NCBI GenBank assembly: GCA_946811695.1
Contig: OX328132.1
Span: 59,760,449 to 59,824,448, forward strand
DNA from: Gonocerus acuteangulatus
Taxonomy: Eukaryota > Arthropoda > Insecta > Hemiptera > Coreidae
Length of the DNA: 64,000 nucleotides
Reading direction: 5' to 3'
Both the position numbers and the translations under genes were made by a program. Below the pieces are notes generated by a model. It ran no database searches. It was not told where the DNA came from and saw only the letters and a list, made by a program, of their open reading frames with translations. This document shows positions 10,730 through 22,829 of this stretch, one piece after another (within the stretch, counting starts at the first letter, position 1; each line of letters begins with the position of its first letter).

Positions 10730-10975
10730 GGACGTATATAAGTGGGGTCTGCAGACCCCCAAAATTTTTATTTAATCGGTAAATCAAATGTCATAAAAAC
10801 CCTAAAAATAAATTAAATATTATCACTTAGTTCAGAAAAAATAATTTGTTTTGGGTGTAATAGCGTTTTAGTTGGCTAACTATTCCAAGTTCTATATAGT
10901 TAGTATTCCATACCCCCTAAAACTCCCAGCCCCGAAATGCTCCCAGTCCCCTCCAAAATTATACTTAGATCTTAG
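10730..10975 (-). mobile_element. MITE M1, copy 3
   Basis: Starts CATGGACGTATATA, contains GGGTGTAATAGCGTTTTAG and TAGTATTCCATACCCCC, the M1 core in reverse. GATCTTAGA is found on both sides (10728 and about 10968), a likely target duplication. The right terminus is degraded. Confidence 0.75.
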
Positions 10976-12369
10976 ATTAAATATTCGAACAATCCTTTTC
11001 TGTTTCTGTGGCTTTATGAGACTAAAGTCACGAACTGGACTTTTCCATATTAAACTCAGAAGACAATTCATCATTAATTTTCAGTTTTCTGGTATTATAT
11101 TTACAGAATAAATCTTTGTAACTGTATAACCTAAACCTATTTATCATATCAACATAAGTCTAATACAGTTTTTACTATTATCTTCTAGTATGCAGCCTAA
11201 ACCCAATTAGTACTATTATCGTTCAATATAAACCATAAACTTATGATCAGGGAACGGATTTTATGCCACAGCTGATAGAATGATTCTTTTCCCCCTTTTA
11301 TAAAGTTTTCCTAATTTTTATTTTTCAATATGTTATTGAGTTTTGGCCATTTTTTCCAGTACATTTTTAACTTTTGTTCTTTCCATTTATAATAACAGAG
11401 TTCCTGCTTATTATTTATGCTGTTCTTTTCAATATTTTAGGTATTTGTTTACTACATACTTTCAATTTTTTATTACATATTTCATTATAAATAGTTAAAT
11501 ATATACATATGTAAATATTTTGAATTTTGTTTTACATGAACATCCGTTCCCTACTTATGACAATCCCAGAATTATCACGAAGATTAGAATTATCACGTAA
11601 TTTCTAACTTAATCAGCATTCAACTTGGATATTTCCAGTTGTGAGATCCTACATGTGCAGTCATACCTTTCCGGTTTACGTGTGCAGTTAAACCTGTCCG
11701 ATATACCGCAACGTGTATTGTATTTAATTTGTGTACAAATTGGATATTTCCTAGTCTTAATTACACAGAAACCCTACATAATATTACAATGGGTAGAGTG
11801 AATAAAACCTTGCAATTACTAGTTACAAGTATTTACCAAGCTTTGCTTAGTTTTAAGTGAATACAAATATTAGCTTTAACTAGGCTTTTTTTTTAATAGG
11901 ATAGATTCATGGCTCAGGCACTCAGCAGCTGTGCTGTTAGACAGTGGATGGACCCACTGTCCATGTTGACAAAAGTCCACCCTCCAACGTCGGCAAATTT
12001 TAAATTTTTAATTATATTAGCAAATTTTTTTTGTAGTACCACGCAAAAGGTCAATCAATAAAAATTTGGAAAACACAAAATATGACATGTCTCTCAAATG
12101 AAAACTTTTCCAACAATTTCTTTCAGTTACTTTTTACTGCTTCCGGGCTCGACAATGGATTCCCACAGTTTGGCCAATAAAAAATGTGTAATCCATAATT
12201 TCTTCATACACCGTATTTAAAACGAACAAATCTCCATTCCACATTTTTTTAAAAAAGGGCGCCAATCTTTCAACTTATCCATCAATAAACTTCCACTTCA
12301 TTTGCTTACTACTTAAGTTTTAAAGTTAGAAATTACTTAGAAAAAGCTAGTCTGGTCTGGGGCATGCTA
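10976..12369. other. AT-rich stretch without recognised gene
   Basis: No domain-bearing frame, RNA or clear repeat was seen. Short local repeats such as CTTTCCGGTTTACGTGTG / CAGTTAAACCTGTCCG near 11670 are noted but not interpreted. Confidence 0.5.
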
Positions 12370-12560
12370 GTTTTTAGCGCGGTTCCTCGCTCCCTCCATA
12401 GGGAGGATCCCCGCTATTTAGTCATTTATTTTCACTCAATCATGGCAGAGTTTATGCAAGTTCGTAAGCAAAAAAGTTCAAATCGCAGGAACTGCGTCAT
12501 CTTAGCGCGGTTCCGTTCATATGCCTAGTGTAATTTTGAAGACAAAGAATTCAAACAGTT
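12370..12560. repeat. C1 terminal fragments in opposed orientation
   Basis: TTTTTAGCGCGGTTCCTCGC at 12371 is a reverse C1 3' end with its hairpin (CTCCCTCCATAGGGAG). About 65 bp further, TCGCAGGAACTGCGTCATC (12482) begins a forward C1 5' end. The body is absent between them. Confidence 0.65.
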
Positions 12561-12715
12561 ATTTCTTTGTTTAGATGAATCACGAAACACCTATTCCAAT
12601 AAAATCTCAAAGAAAAAGACACACGAAACACTATACAAATATGTTTCTAATTTACTTAACTTTCTTTACTAAAATATTTATTTTAGAATTATTCTTCAAC
12701 TGACCCTTTTCTCAA

Positions 12716-12949
12716 TATTCTTATCTTCGTGGACGGCGGAAGGTCAACACTAGAATCATTCTAGACGTGGCCGTACTGGTGGAAGGTTATCCTCCTCAGG
12801 TGTAGGCTGTAAGTTTTATTTTTGTAATTTTTTCCCCCTGAAGAGGCACCAATAAAGGTGTGAAACATGTAGGGACGAAATAAAGTTGGTGATAGTGAGT
12901 GTTGAAGATTTTATGTGTTGACCTTCCGCCGTCCACGAAGATAAGAATA
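12716..12949 (+). mobile_element. PLE-B pseudo-LTR fold-back
   Basis: Perfect 35-bp arms (12716-12750 and 12915-12949, core CTTCGTGGACGGCGGAAGG) enclose 164 bp that include a hammerhead-like motif. The sequence GGACGTGGCC...GAAGGTT and the hammerhead recur at 22.83 kb, so this is a family. No coding part remains. Confidence 0.75.
12835..12874 (+). ncRNA. Hammerhead-like fold, PLE-B copy 1
   Basis: CTGAAGA at 12838-12844, stem II GCACC/GGTGT with a six-base loop AATAAA, GAA at 12862-12864, palindromic ACATGT as stem III, A12871 at the cleavage position (GUA), and CCC/GGG as stem I. The copy at 22.9 kb keeps the stems but has a three-base stem II loop. Confidence 0.72.
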
Positions 12950-12954
12950 TTTAT

Positions 12955-13166
12955 TTTAGTGTTAAATGCAATTAAAAATTAAACGAGCGTATGATGTAAG
13001 CATAACGATTTTATTCACACGAATTTCGCTCCAAAAACCATGTTCCGGTGTTTCAAATTAGACGAAAGATTTTTGTGCCAAATGTCATTAAAGTAGGACC
13101 ATTTTTGAGGCCAGGAGAGCGCGAACAGACAAATATATATATACAAATTTTAACCACCGTTCTATT
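12955..13166 (+). repeat. C1 fragment with short internal (AT)n
   Basis: Carries the end of module 1 (CGAATTTCGCTCCAAAAACC, GCGAACAGACAAAT), a short TATATATATA and the start of module 2 (ACAAATTTTAACCACCG). It shows the minimal form of the AT-bearing junction. Confidence 0.7.
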
Positions 13167-15002
13167 ATAAACTACTACAAGAATCGGCCCTTATCAGTTG
13201 ACAAAGAAAACAAATCCATATATAAAAAGTGTATTCCTTATTTTCGTAGTAATTATAATATTCAAAATTGGGAGGTAATTGGTCTACTGTTTAGTGCAAT
13301 AGGATCCATGTCTTCATTGATCCAAAATGTTTTTAAAAAATGGAATATAAAATTTGACCAGGAATCATTCGCGCGTCCCGAAGGACTTAATAAGAATTGT
13401 CAATCACCATCTATACGATATATTAAGAAAGGAATACATAAATGAATAATCATACGAACTGGAAAGAAAATGAGAAAAATCAGAATTACTTATAAAAAAG
13501 TCCGTCTCGCAGGACTGCATCATCTTAGCACGGTTCCGTTCATATCCCTAGTCTAATTTGGAAAGATTAAAATAGAAGCAGTTATTATTTTGGTTCCACC
13601 AGTCTTTTTTTTGTTAATTAATTATTATAATGGCGTGTCAACCCTTAAGGTCACTAACGCCATTCCTGTGAGTAGTAAAGTCTTGAAAGGTCATGATTTA
13701 CAATCTTACCTGGAAGGGTCGGCTACACTAGAAACAGACCCGCTAGTGACAAGGTCTTGGAATCTTGGAAATCTATATTTCTAACAATAAATTGTTTTTG
13801 TTATTTTACTTAACCAGTTTTATTGTCAAATACATTATCCAACTATAAGCAATTACAAAAAAAACAAGAAATAAAACAGACAAAAAGAACCATTGGAATA
13901 AACGAAATCAATTAATTTAAAGCTTTAAGCACTTTTTTCTCCGATTGACATCGCCTAATTAAAACTTTCTTCAGAACCTTTTTTGTAGAGAATTTAGTAA
14001 GCTTCCGAATGGTAATCTTCCGCTTCACAAGATTGTCAACGGTTTTCGAGATACTAACGAAATTATACAAAGTTACCAAAACTTTTTTTGTCTGTTAATA
14101 AAATATTTTATTCTAACCCTTCCTTTACTCTAAACGTAACAAAAATTTCAACATATTAGTGTTGATGAAACTCAAACATGCAGAAAATGTTTCAACTGTA
14201 TCCCATAATTCTAAGTACCAAAATCAAAGACAAAGAACCCTCCCTAGGAAGGACGCTAGGCAGTTGAAAAGCTATATATCTTGGAAATCCATATCTCTAA
14301 CATTAAATTGTTTTTCTTATTTTTCTTAACCTGTTTTATTTTCAAATACATTATCCAACAATAAGCAATTAAAAAATAACAAGGAATAAAAAACAGACAA
14401 AAAGAACAGTTCGAATAAGCGAAATCAATTACTTTAAAGTTTTAAGCTCTTATTTCTCCGATTGACATCGCCTAATCAAAACTTTTATCAGAACCTTTTT
14501 TTTAGAGCATTTAATAAGCTTTCTAATGGTATTCTTTTGTTTAACAAGATTCTCAACCTTTTTCGAGATATTAAGGAAAGTAAACAAAGTTACTAAAACT
14601 TTTTATGTCTGTTAAAAAAATATTTTATTCTAACCCTTCCTTAACTCCAAACGTAACCAAAATTTCAACATATTAGTTTTGATGAAAGTAGAACATGCAG
14701 AAAATGTTTCAACTGAATCCCATGATTCTAAGTACCCAAACCAAAAACGGTATTCAAAAAATATTTTTCTAATTTTCTCGAAAACGGTTAAAGCTATCGC
14801 CTTGAAAATGGTTTCATTCGTTTTCCTAGCCCAGGAGTCATATAAAAGGAGTACTTAGAAGCTTATGAACTCAAAAACGTAAGCGTTATGATTTTTTTGC
14901 GCGAATTTCGCCCCAAACGCCATCTTCCAGTAGGCGGATTTTGCTGGTTAACGAACTTGACCTTTCAAATTGGACGGCGGATTTTTGTACCAAATTTCAT
15001 CA

Positions 15003-15202
15003 NNNNNNNNNNNNNNNNNNNNNNNNNNNNNNNNNNNNNNNNNNNNNNNNNNNNNNNNNNNNNNNNNNNNNNNNNNNNNNNNNNNNNNNNNNNNNNNNNN
15101 NNNNNNNNNNNNNNNNNNNNNNNNNNNNNNNNNNNNNNNNNNNNNNNNNNNNNNNNNNNNNNNNNNNNNNNNNNNNNNNNNNNNNNNNNNNNNNNNNNNN
15201 NN
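15003..15202. other. Assembly gap (200 N)
   Basis: Exactly 200 N bases; the round size suggests a placeholder of unknown true length. Reading frames through it are meaningless. Confidence 1.
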
Positions 15203-15550
<348 letters not shown>

Positions 15551-16037
15551 AAAAAATTGAAACACCGCTAATTTCGTGATCTATGGGTTCTGAAACGTGA
15601 AATTTTCGAGTCGGCACTTCTGGTTCGCGTCATGAGGTCAACCTCCCTATGTAGGGACGGAGGAAACGCGCTAAAATAATGGATTGAGTTGAATTCCAGT
15701 AGGATTAATCAGTGCTTGAAGTTGGGGGAAGTGTTGGTGGTTCCGTTCCATTGATTGCGAAATTTGTTTTTTAATTTACCACTTATAAATAGCACTGAAT
15801 TTTGGGACTTGTTATCTAGAGGTGGCCAACCCTTTGCCCATGATCGGGTTTTTGTTTTATTTTATTTTGAAAGAAAAGCCACCGCATGAATAGATCCCAG
15901 AACACTATAGTTACGGAATGTTATTAAGTCCGGAATGATAGGAAGCGCACTAAGACGACACAGGTCCTGCGATTTGGACTCTTCTATGTTACTTACTATA
16001 TCGGTAAGCAGGACTAAATAATAATAAAGTTAATAAG

Positions 16038-16300
16038 AAATAAATTAAAACTGGGCGGGTGGTTGGTTGCTAGGAGACGGACCTGCTCCTCTCGGCTTGT
16101 GTATTAGGCGCTCAGAAAGATGAAGGAGCTTACATGCAGACAGCTCCTCTCCTCCTTTGCAAGCATGCCGTCGTTGCTTAGTTACTATCTGTCCTTTCCA
16201 ACTTGGTAGTAGGGTTTCAGAAAGTACAAGAAGGCAGCATTCTACTCCAGGTACACCCTTCTACAATTTTCGTACGTAGCTCCTTCATCTTAGTGTGCTC
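16038..16300 (+). repeat. Dispersed repeat R-B, copy 1
   Basis: GGTTGCTAGGAGACGGACC and TATTAGGCGCTCAGAA recur at 31.69 kb (same strand) and 38.86 kb (opposite strand). GAAGGAGCT and AGCTCCTTCATC sit in inverse orientation 150 bp apart. More GC-rich than its surroundings. Family not recognised. Confidence 0.6.
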
Positions 16301-17165
16301 CCAATAAACATTTGCACACCAATGTGCCCGTTACTTGCTACACGTGGAACAACGATTTATTTGTATGGTGAGTTGGGTTGGTTGGTGGGAGGGCGGCTTC
16401 CTCTTCAAAAGGAAGAACATTCAGAATTTACAATGATTTTTGTCAAGATAAAAAAAAAAAAAATCATTTCAATGATGAGAGTATATTCAAAAATATGAGT
16501 ACATTTTAAGTTCTTTCCAATTTTCTCAAAATCAATTTTAGATATGGCCTTGAAGAAGGTTGTTTTAAAACACGTTGGGACAAAAACGACTGCTATAATA
16601 ACTTCCACTTACTTAACAATCTTGTAAAAAATGGTGGCCATTTAATACATACTGATAAGAGACAAACTAGCTTCAACCATCATCGTCGTCTGTCTTCTGA
16701 CAACGACATTCAAAACACAACTTGTCATATGAAAATGATATGAAATATCAGGAGAAACTTGTAAAAATACTTACTATTTGTCTTCCAAGCTATTTATTCA
16801 AATCATATAGGTATTTCATATTTCCTTCAGCGTGGAAATCTGGCTATGTTATGTAAGTAAAAATATTTCATTTATTAGACCAATAAGCATTAATTATCCC
16901 AATTGGAGATGGTATATCTTACCTTAAAGACAATTGATACTCCTAAAACAGTTGAAAAAAAAAAGAGTAAGGATGACATTTGAAATAACCAAAATGTATT
17001 TTCTTTTCTTTTCAATTTATTTATTATACTTTCAATACAATGTGAAATTATTAATGGCCTATATATATATAAAAAAAAAAAAAAAAAAAATCGTTTAGAG
17101 CCTTCTGCTGAAATTCAGAAACATAAATATGCTTTAGCTCCACCCAACAAACCGATATATATATA
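16301..17165. other. AT-rich interval without recognised feature
   Basis: Contains short homopolymers (A runs at 16450 and 17072) but no convincing gene or repeat family. Confidence 0.5.
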
Positions 17166-17169
17166 TATA

Positions 17170-17495
17170 TTTGTTCTTTAAGGCTTAGGGTCGGAAAAGT
17201 AGCAATTCTTTGTATTACACCACTTTATTTTGCATGCCCTACATGTTTCGTGCTTTATTTCATTCGCACCTCATCAGGGGCACTATTACAACAAAATACA
17301 TATTTGCACCTCCCAATATTAAATATTTTAAAAATATAACTATGTTTTATACGTCATAATCATAAAATAAACTTAAAAAACATTTCTTAAGTCCTAGTTT
17401 GTTAAGAAGTCCTCTCGTCCCATGTACCTTCTACGGTGGCAGGAGTAATACTAGTCATACCCTAAGCCTACCAATATGGCCGCGTCTTTATATAT
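17170..17495 (-). mobile_element. PLE-A 3' end (pseudo-LTR), 5'-truncated
   Basis: The minus strand runs from GGCCATATTGGTAGGC through GGACGAGAGGACTTCTTAAC (compare 8040-8100 in PLE-A) to a complete hammerhead and TACACCACTTTATTT. It abuts (AT)n at 17157-17171. Confidence 0.75.
17236..17281 (-). ncRNA. Hammerhead-like fold with full consensus core, PLE-A
   Basis: Minus strand: GCCC, CTGATGA (17271-17277), stem II GTGC/GCAC, GAA, ACATGT, A, GGGC. Every universally conserved hammerhead core base is present, stem I pairs over four bases, and the cleavage triplet is GUA. The stem II loop differs from the 8.3-kb copy while stem II is the same. Confidence 0.82.
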
Positions 17496-17519
17496 ATGTG
17501 GCGTCTTTATCTATATGTG

Positions 17520-17970
17520 GCCTGGGAGGGAGGGAGAGAGAGAGAGAGAGGAGGGAAAGAGAGGGGAGGGAGAGAGAGGGGGGAGTGAGAGGGCGAGGAA
17601 GAGGTGGGAGAGGGAGAGGGAGAAGGAGACAAAAAAGGAGAGGGCGAGGGAGACGGTAAGGGAGAGGGAGAGGGAGACGGAAAGGGAGAGGGAGAGGGAG
17701 AGGGAAAGGGAGAGGGAGACGGAAAGGGAGAGGGAGACGGAAAGGGAGAGGGAGACGGAAAGGGAGAGGGAGACGGAAAGGGAGACGGAGACGGAAAGGG
17801 AGAGGGAGACGGAAAGGGAGAGGGAGAGGGAGACGGAGAGGGAGAGGGAGACGGAAAGGGAGAGGGATAGGGAGACGGAAAGAGGGAGGGTGTGGGAGAG
17901 GGAGGGAGAAGGAGAGGGAGGGTGAAGGAGATAGAGAGAGAGAGAGGAAGAGAGATAGAGAGAGAGAATA
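17520..17970 (+). repeat. GA-rich purine minisatellite
   Basis: About 450 bp almost entirely purine on the plus strand. The clearest part (17640-17880) is an 18-bp theme GGGAGAGGGAGACGGAAA in shuffled copies of 6-bp blocks. Long Glu/Arg/Gly frames on one strand and Pro/Ser/Leu frames on the other are translations of this repeat. Confidence 0.92.
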
Positions 17971-18324
17971 ATGGAAATGATTCAAAGATACAATCGGTGT
18001 TTTGGTTGGTAGGGGCGGAAAGCATGGCGTGAGGCAGGCGATCTATAGCCCTCAACTCGAGCAATCCATACCTTCGCCCTGAATTCTACTATTTTACTAA
18101 TCATAGCAAACTCCTTCCACCATTAGCTCAATACAGTTATACCAAAGTCCATCCCTCAGAAACTCTAAAGGCTAAGCAAATCCTCAGCAAAGCAACGGGT
18201 CCCATTAATATACTTATTTATGTACATTAAGAAATGTTGCTTCTAATATATATTAAAAATGACAGAAGGTCATATATGAAAAAAAACAAAAAACATTTAA
18301 ACTTTTCATTATTATTATTTTATT

Positions 18325-18385
18325 TGGTTCTCTACATGTTTCACATCACTAGTCGCTTCTTGACGACCAACTTAACTTTGTACCT
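18325..18385 (-). mobile_element. Degraded PLE-B hammerhead end
   Basis: Minus strand reads TCAAGAAGCGACTAGTGATG then TGAAACATGTAGAG, aligning with the PLE-B motif CTGAAGAGGCACC...GGTGTGAAACATGTAGAG at 22.9 kb. The core strand and stem II are mutated. Confidence 0.5.
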
Positions 18386-18711
18386 ACGTCTCATTTGAGC
18401 CTCCACAGTCCTCGTCTAAACTAATCAAATAAAAATGGTCGTTATCTAACAGCTGTTTAAAACCGATAGGGTCACGGTAAAAATTCGATTTACAGGAAAA
18501 GTTCTAGTTAAAAGAGAAATTTTAAAGTAAGACACAACTGTTATCTTCATTTATAAATATTTTTATAAAGGAGAGTATATTATTTTTACCAATATTTATA
18601 TTTTCGTTCATTTATAGTTTATGAGGTTCTTCTCTTTATTAATTACATGATCCACGAAAGCAATAGTGTTTTCAGTCTAGTCTATATTTTTAACATATTG
18701 TTTTATTCTCT

Positions 18712-18900
18712 TTTAGCGCATTTCTTCCCTACCTGTGTTGGTAGGAAACACGATGACGCAATCCGGAAGTACCGACTAGAAAAGTGCATATTTCAGAACC
18801 AATAGATCCCGAAAATAACTTTTTTTGTACAATAATACTTTTTCTGATTCAAAATTTGAAATTCCCTGACCAGCAGAATCCACCCACTGGAACGCGAAAA
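18712..18900 (-). repeat. C1 fragment
   Basis: TTTTAGCGCATTTCTTCCC (3' hairpin end), GATGACGCAATCCGGAAG and AGAACCAATAGATCCCGAAA are module 2 in reverse; a piece of module 1 follows (CAGCAGAATCCACCCACTGG). No (AT)n at the junction in this copy. Confidence 0.65.
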
Positions 18901-20100
18901 AATAGTTGCGCTTAGGCCTTTGCACATATAGGCCTCAGACACGTTTGAACCAATCGTTATTCGAATAATATTATAACATTCGAGAGAATCCTACAGTGAA
19001 AAGAAATTAGATTAAAACGGAAGAAAAGTCTTCACTGAATTATTCAGGATTATTGATATGCATTTAATGCCCTTGTAATTCGCTTTGCTCAAGGCTGATG
19101 CTTAGCACTTCTTTTAAAGACCTCTTTAGTTAAAGAGAGAGGTTTGTATAGGAGGAATTAACTAATCGATAGAGAGAGAAAATTTAAGTTGTGAGAAATG
19201 AACGATATGATTTATTTTATTTTGAGAAAATTTGACCACTCCGACCGACTTGTTGACTAAAAACATTATTCGTATGGTCAGAGTGTTTGAATTAAAATGT
19301 ACTGCCTCTACTCCATATCAAACTAGGCTTAATTAAGAATTTTGTGATTGCAATGGCGATGGAGTGCGTTCCTCTTCCGCTGAAGAGATTCTAGTGAAGC
19401 TAAACTAGAAGAAGGAATATTTGTTGGCCCTCAAATTAGGGAACTGAATTTGAAAACCAGTTCAAAATGCAAGAAGCAGCTGAATGGTTGTCTTTCAAAA
19501 ATTTTGTCCGGAACTTTCGAGAAAACTTGAGGTCTGTGAACTAAAGAGAACCTGCCAGTGAGATGATTGAGAACTAAAAGATCACGGGATGTAATATGCC
19601 TTTTCAAAATACACTTTCCGTGCTCTTATCTCGATTTCTTCCCTGAAAACCTTGGGTCTGTGAGTGGCGAACACGGGGTGTTTTCATCAAGGCATTGCGG
19701 AAATAGAAAGGGGCTCCGAGGGTAAATGTTGTACAAAATATGTTGGTTGACTACTGCTGGGCAAGGAAAAGAGATGTTCCTCAGGGAAGTACAGCTGAAA
19801 ATCTACTTCACATACATTTTACGCCAGTAAAAGTAATTTCAGCTACGATATAATACTATCATGTACAGTCATGAAAAATAATTTTCATGAGATTAATTTA
19901 AAACCCTGGGCCATGAAAATGTTATATAAAAAGTTTTGAAATCAGCATAAAAAAAGTCGCTTAGAAACACCCATTGTTTTCCTTTTAAGAGACAAACGTT
20001 TTGTTGACCAGTGTAGTTAGAAATACTGATTACATTTCAAAGAGTTACAATTTTCCACGGCTACACGTCAAAAATATGTTGGCCACAAATGGTACCGAAC
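18901..20100. other. Interval without recognised feature
   Basis: No convincing gene, RNA or repeat family; base composition is as in neighbouring intergenic DNA. Confidence 0.5.
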
Positions 20101-20104
20101 CTTA

Positions 20105-20308
20105 GGGTGGGTTTGCACTTGATAGTTATTGCAGGATATTTATATCAGAGAGAAATTGCGACTAATGCAAAAGCATGTAAAATGTATGTCTGCAATAAAT
20201 TCTCCCATGTAGAATTTATTGCAGACATACATTTTACATGGTTTTCATTAGTCGCAATTTCTCTCTGATATAAATATCCTGCAATAACTATCAAGTGTAA
20301 ACCCACCC
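20105..20308. mobile_element. PIF/Harbinger-type MITE, nearly perfect palindrome
   Basis: 204 bp whose two halves are inverted copies of about 95 bp, beginning GGGTGGGTTTGCACTTG and ending CAAGTGTAAACCCACCC. TTA flanks both sides (20102-20104 and 20309-20311), the 3-bp TWA duplication of PIF/Harbinger transposons. Only a few mismatches separate the arms, so it is young or maintained by the fold-back. No transposase. Confidence 0.78.
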
Positions 20309-20311
20309 TTA

Positions 20312-21270
20312 GTGATGACCCTGGGTAAAGTCGAACAGGTGTTGGGGCTTGCGCGCTAAAATGAACCTTGGTACCTACATATTTATTTATTGGAGCACCG
20401 CAACAAGGGCGATATGCTAGAACCTTGGTGCTATGTCAGCTCAGGTTCAACCATGCTGAATTGGACCTCAGGGAGGGCGGGGGAGTGAGGCTAAAGTGGT
20501 ACCGGGGTGGTGTTGGTCTTCTTTTCTTTCAGAGAACACCTAATTTCAAAGTTGCGGCAGCCAGAGCTGACGAATGGATGACAAAAAGTGATAATGATGT
20601 GTGGAGCAAGCAGGTAACCTCTTGGGGCGCCAGCCGACCCCAATTCTAAGTAAACTTCCTCCAGCAGCAACACCTTAAACGTCCTCCTCCTAGAGGTTCC
20701 TCTGGTTAATAGGCGGTTAAGATCAATGGTCAAGAACTACAGAGTGAAAGAGGAAGTATTATGTCCAGATGAAATACGTAAACAATAATTTTAGAATCAT
20801 GAGCATAATCCGCTAAACCTCGAAATAAGATGAAGCAACTCGAGGGAAATTAATCGCACGAAATATTCACCTCATAGTAACAAAAAGAAAAGTTGAAAAA
20901 TGATAATTTGTATCATATGATTCAATATAGGGTCTGGTGATAATCGAACAGAAGAGTAAATGAACAAAGTACTTACTTGCAGAATCCCATTACGAAAAGT
21001 GGGCACACAGGGTAGAAATGTAGTCTCCTGATAACTTTTAAACAAAAATGGTTAAAATTACCACCTGGCACTTTGAAAAGACCACCAAAATGCTCGTATA
21101 AAATAAAGGAGGCGCAAGATTGCATCAGCTTGAAGGTAGCTCACCCATTAGGGGTTAAGATAGTTCGGGCCTCGCCTTTAAACTGAATACGCACTCATGT
21201 GTGATCTGCCTCAGAACTTGACGTGACGATAAAATCCAATAGTTTAACGACAACTCATACTGTATTTGTG
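20312..21270. other. Interval without recognised gene
   Basis: A 93-residue frame at 20368-20649 shows no family motif that I recognise, and no splice or promoter context supports it. Confidence 0.45.
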
Positions 21271-21277
21271 CATTTTG

Positions 21278-21312
21278 TCATATTCAGCGGGGTATGACCC
21301 CGCTGAATATGA
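21278..21312. repeat. Perfect 16-bp inverted repeat, 3-nt loop
   Basis: TCATATTCAGCGGGGT - ATG - ACCCCGCTGAATATGA. A compact GC-cored hairpin within AT-rich DNA; no surrounding family was recognised. Confidence 0.85.
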
Positions 21313-22829
21313 AGATGCCTTGTAAATGGTGAACTTATCGTCGATGCTTGGGCAAAATAATCAGATTTTTGCTACCAAAATCAGCCGCATGAGCCCTGGG
21401 ATAATCCACTAACCTCTTCCTCACCTTAAAGTACCACATTAAAATGCACGAAATTACCCTAGCAACCTTGATCCAATAAGAGAGGTGCAAAAAACGATCA
21501 ACTTTCTTATTTGAAGTAGCAACGAAGCCGGGTGTTTCATCTCCAGTTCATCATCAATATGTTGGTGGGAATAACTTTAGAAAAGTATAAATTGGAGGTC
21601 GTTACAAAGGAACTATGTCCTACCCACCACAATAGGTTATATATCAAGCACCTGACTGACATACCCTTACAGGCCATATCGATAGGGTTGTGAATAGTGA
21701 TGGGTGATTGTCGAATACGAATCAATCTTTTGAGTCGATTCGAATCGAAATGACAAGATCGATCCACAAAAAAAGATCGGCGAGTTCAGATCGATTTTTT
21801 AGGCTCAGAAGATCGATCTACGATATGGATCGATTTAAAGATTACTTACAATTACCTACTAAATTCGTATTTAATTTCGATTCGAATCGAATCTATTCAG
21901 GAATTGCCCATCACTATTACGAATCGACCTAAACAAGTCGAGTTGAATACTTCATAATATGAAAAATATATCTGTAACCTAACAGTAAAAATATTTAAGA
22001 CTATTTTTCATCAAAAATAATATACAATGAAACTACTACTGTTACCTCATATTAAAATATATGGGTATTATTACGTATACATATATGTTTATCAAATTAG
22101 AAAAAAATATAATAAAATAATATTAATTGCAAAAAATGGTTATACAAATTAAGAGCACAGCTTGAAACCTTATTTTTATTATTACCCTTTCCCTCTTGTT
22201 GGAGAAACGGAAGGTGTTGAGTCGTTGTATAATGTTACTGTTTTATTGAAAGTCAGTTGAAATAGGACACTGTTCTGGAAATTTCTTCTTGAGTTAAATA
22301 ATAGAAATGTGATTGAGTAACATGAGGTGAGATTAAATATTTGAATGTTTGAAATAAAAAAAAAAAAAAAAACACTATAAAAATATGCGACGAACATTTA
22401 TAATGTGAGCTATCGTAACAATGGACAAAAATGATGTCTGTTAACATTTATATCAATGCTTATAAAAGTTTTAGCTTGAGAATGATCCGGTAGGACCGAA
22501 ATGCGGCTGCATCGCTTGTATGATTAAACTGTAATTTGACACTGCATTTTGGGTTTTTATTGCGCTTTTTAAAAAACACTTTATTTTACTTATATTTTAT
22601 AGTAAAATATATTTTATTCCAGAAAAAGATAAGTCCATTATAATAAAATAAAATAATTTTTTTAATTTGCTAAGCAAAATTTAATTAAATTTTATCTCTT
22701 GAGAAAATCTAAAAATTTATTTTATTTTATTAAAATGGACTTATCTTGTTCTGGATGATCGATTTTTGGAATCTGTCGATTTTACACAGTTGATGATACG
22801 CTATAAGTAGATAATAGAAACCTCATATT

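Noticed and set aside
17476..18064. Long Glu/Arg-rich and Pro/Ser-rich reading frames on both strands
   Set aside because: They are translations of the GA-rich minisatellite; all frames are open because stop codons are rare in that composition.
20368..20733. Overlapping 93- and 80-residue frames
   Set aside because: No family motif, no start or splice context, and both strands are open over the same bases.
22474..22512. TTGAGAATGATCC...GGACCGAAATGCGGC as hammerhead
   Set aside because: Stem II pairs with one mismatch, but the CTGANGA strand is altered; too degraded to call.
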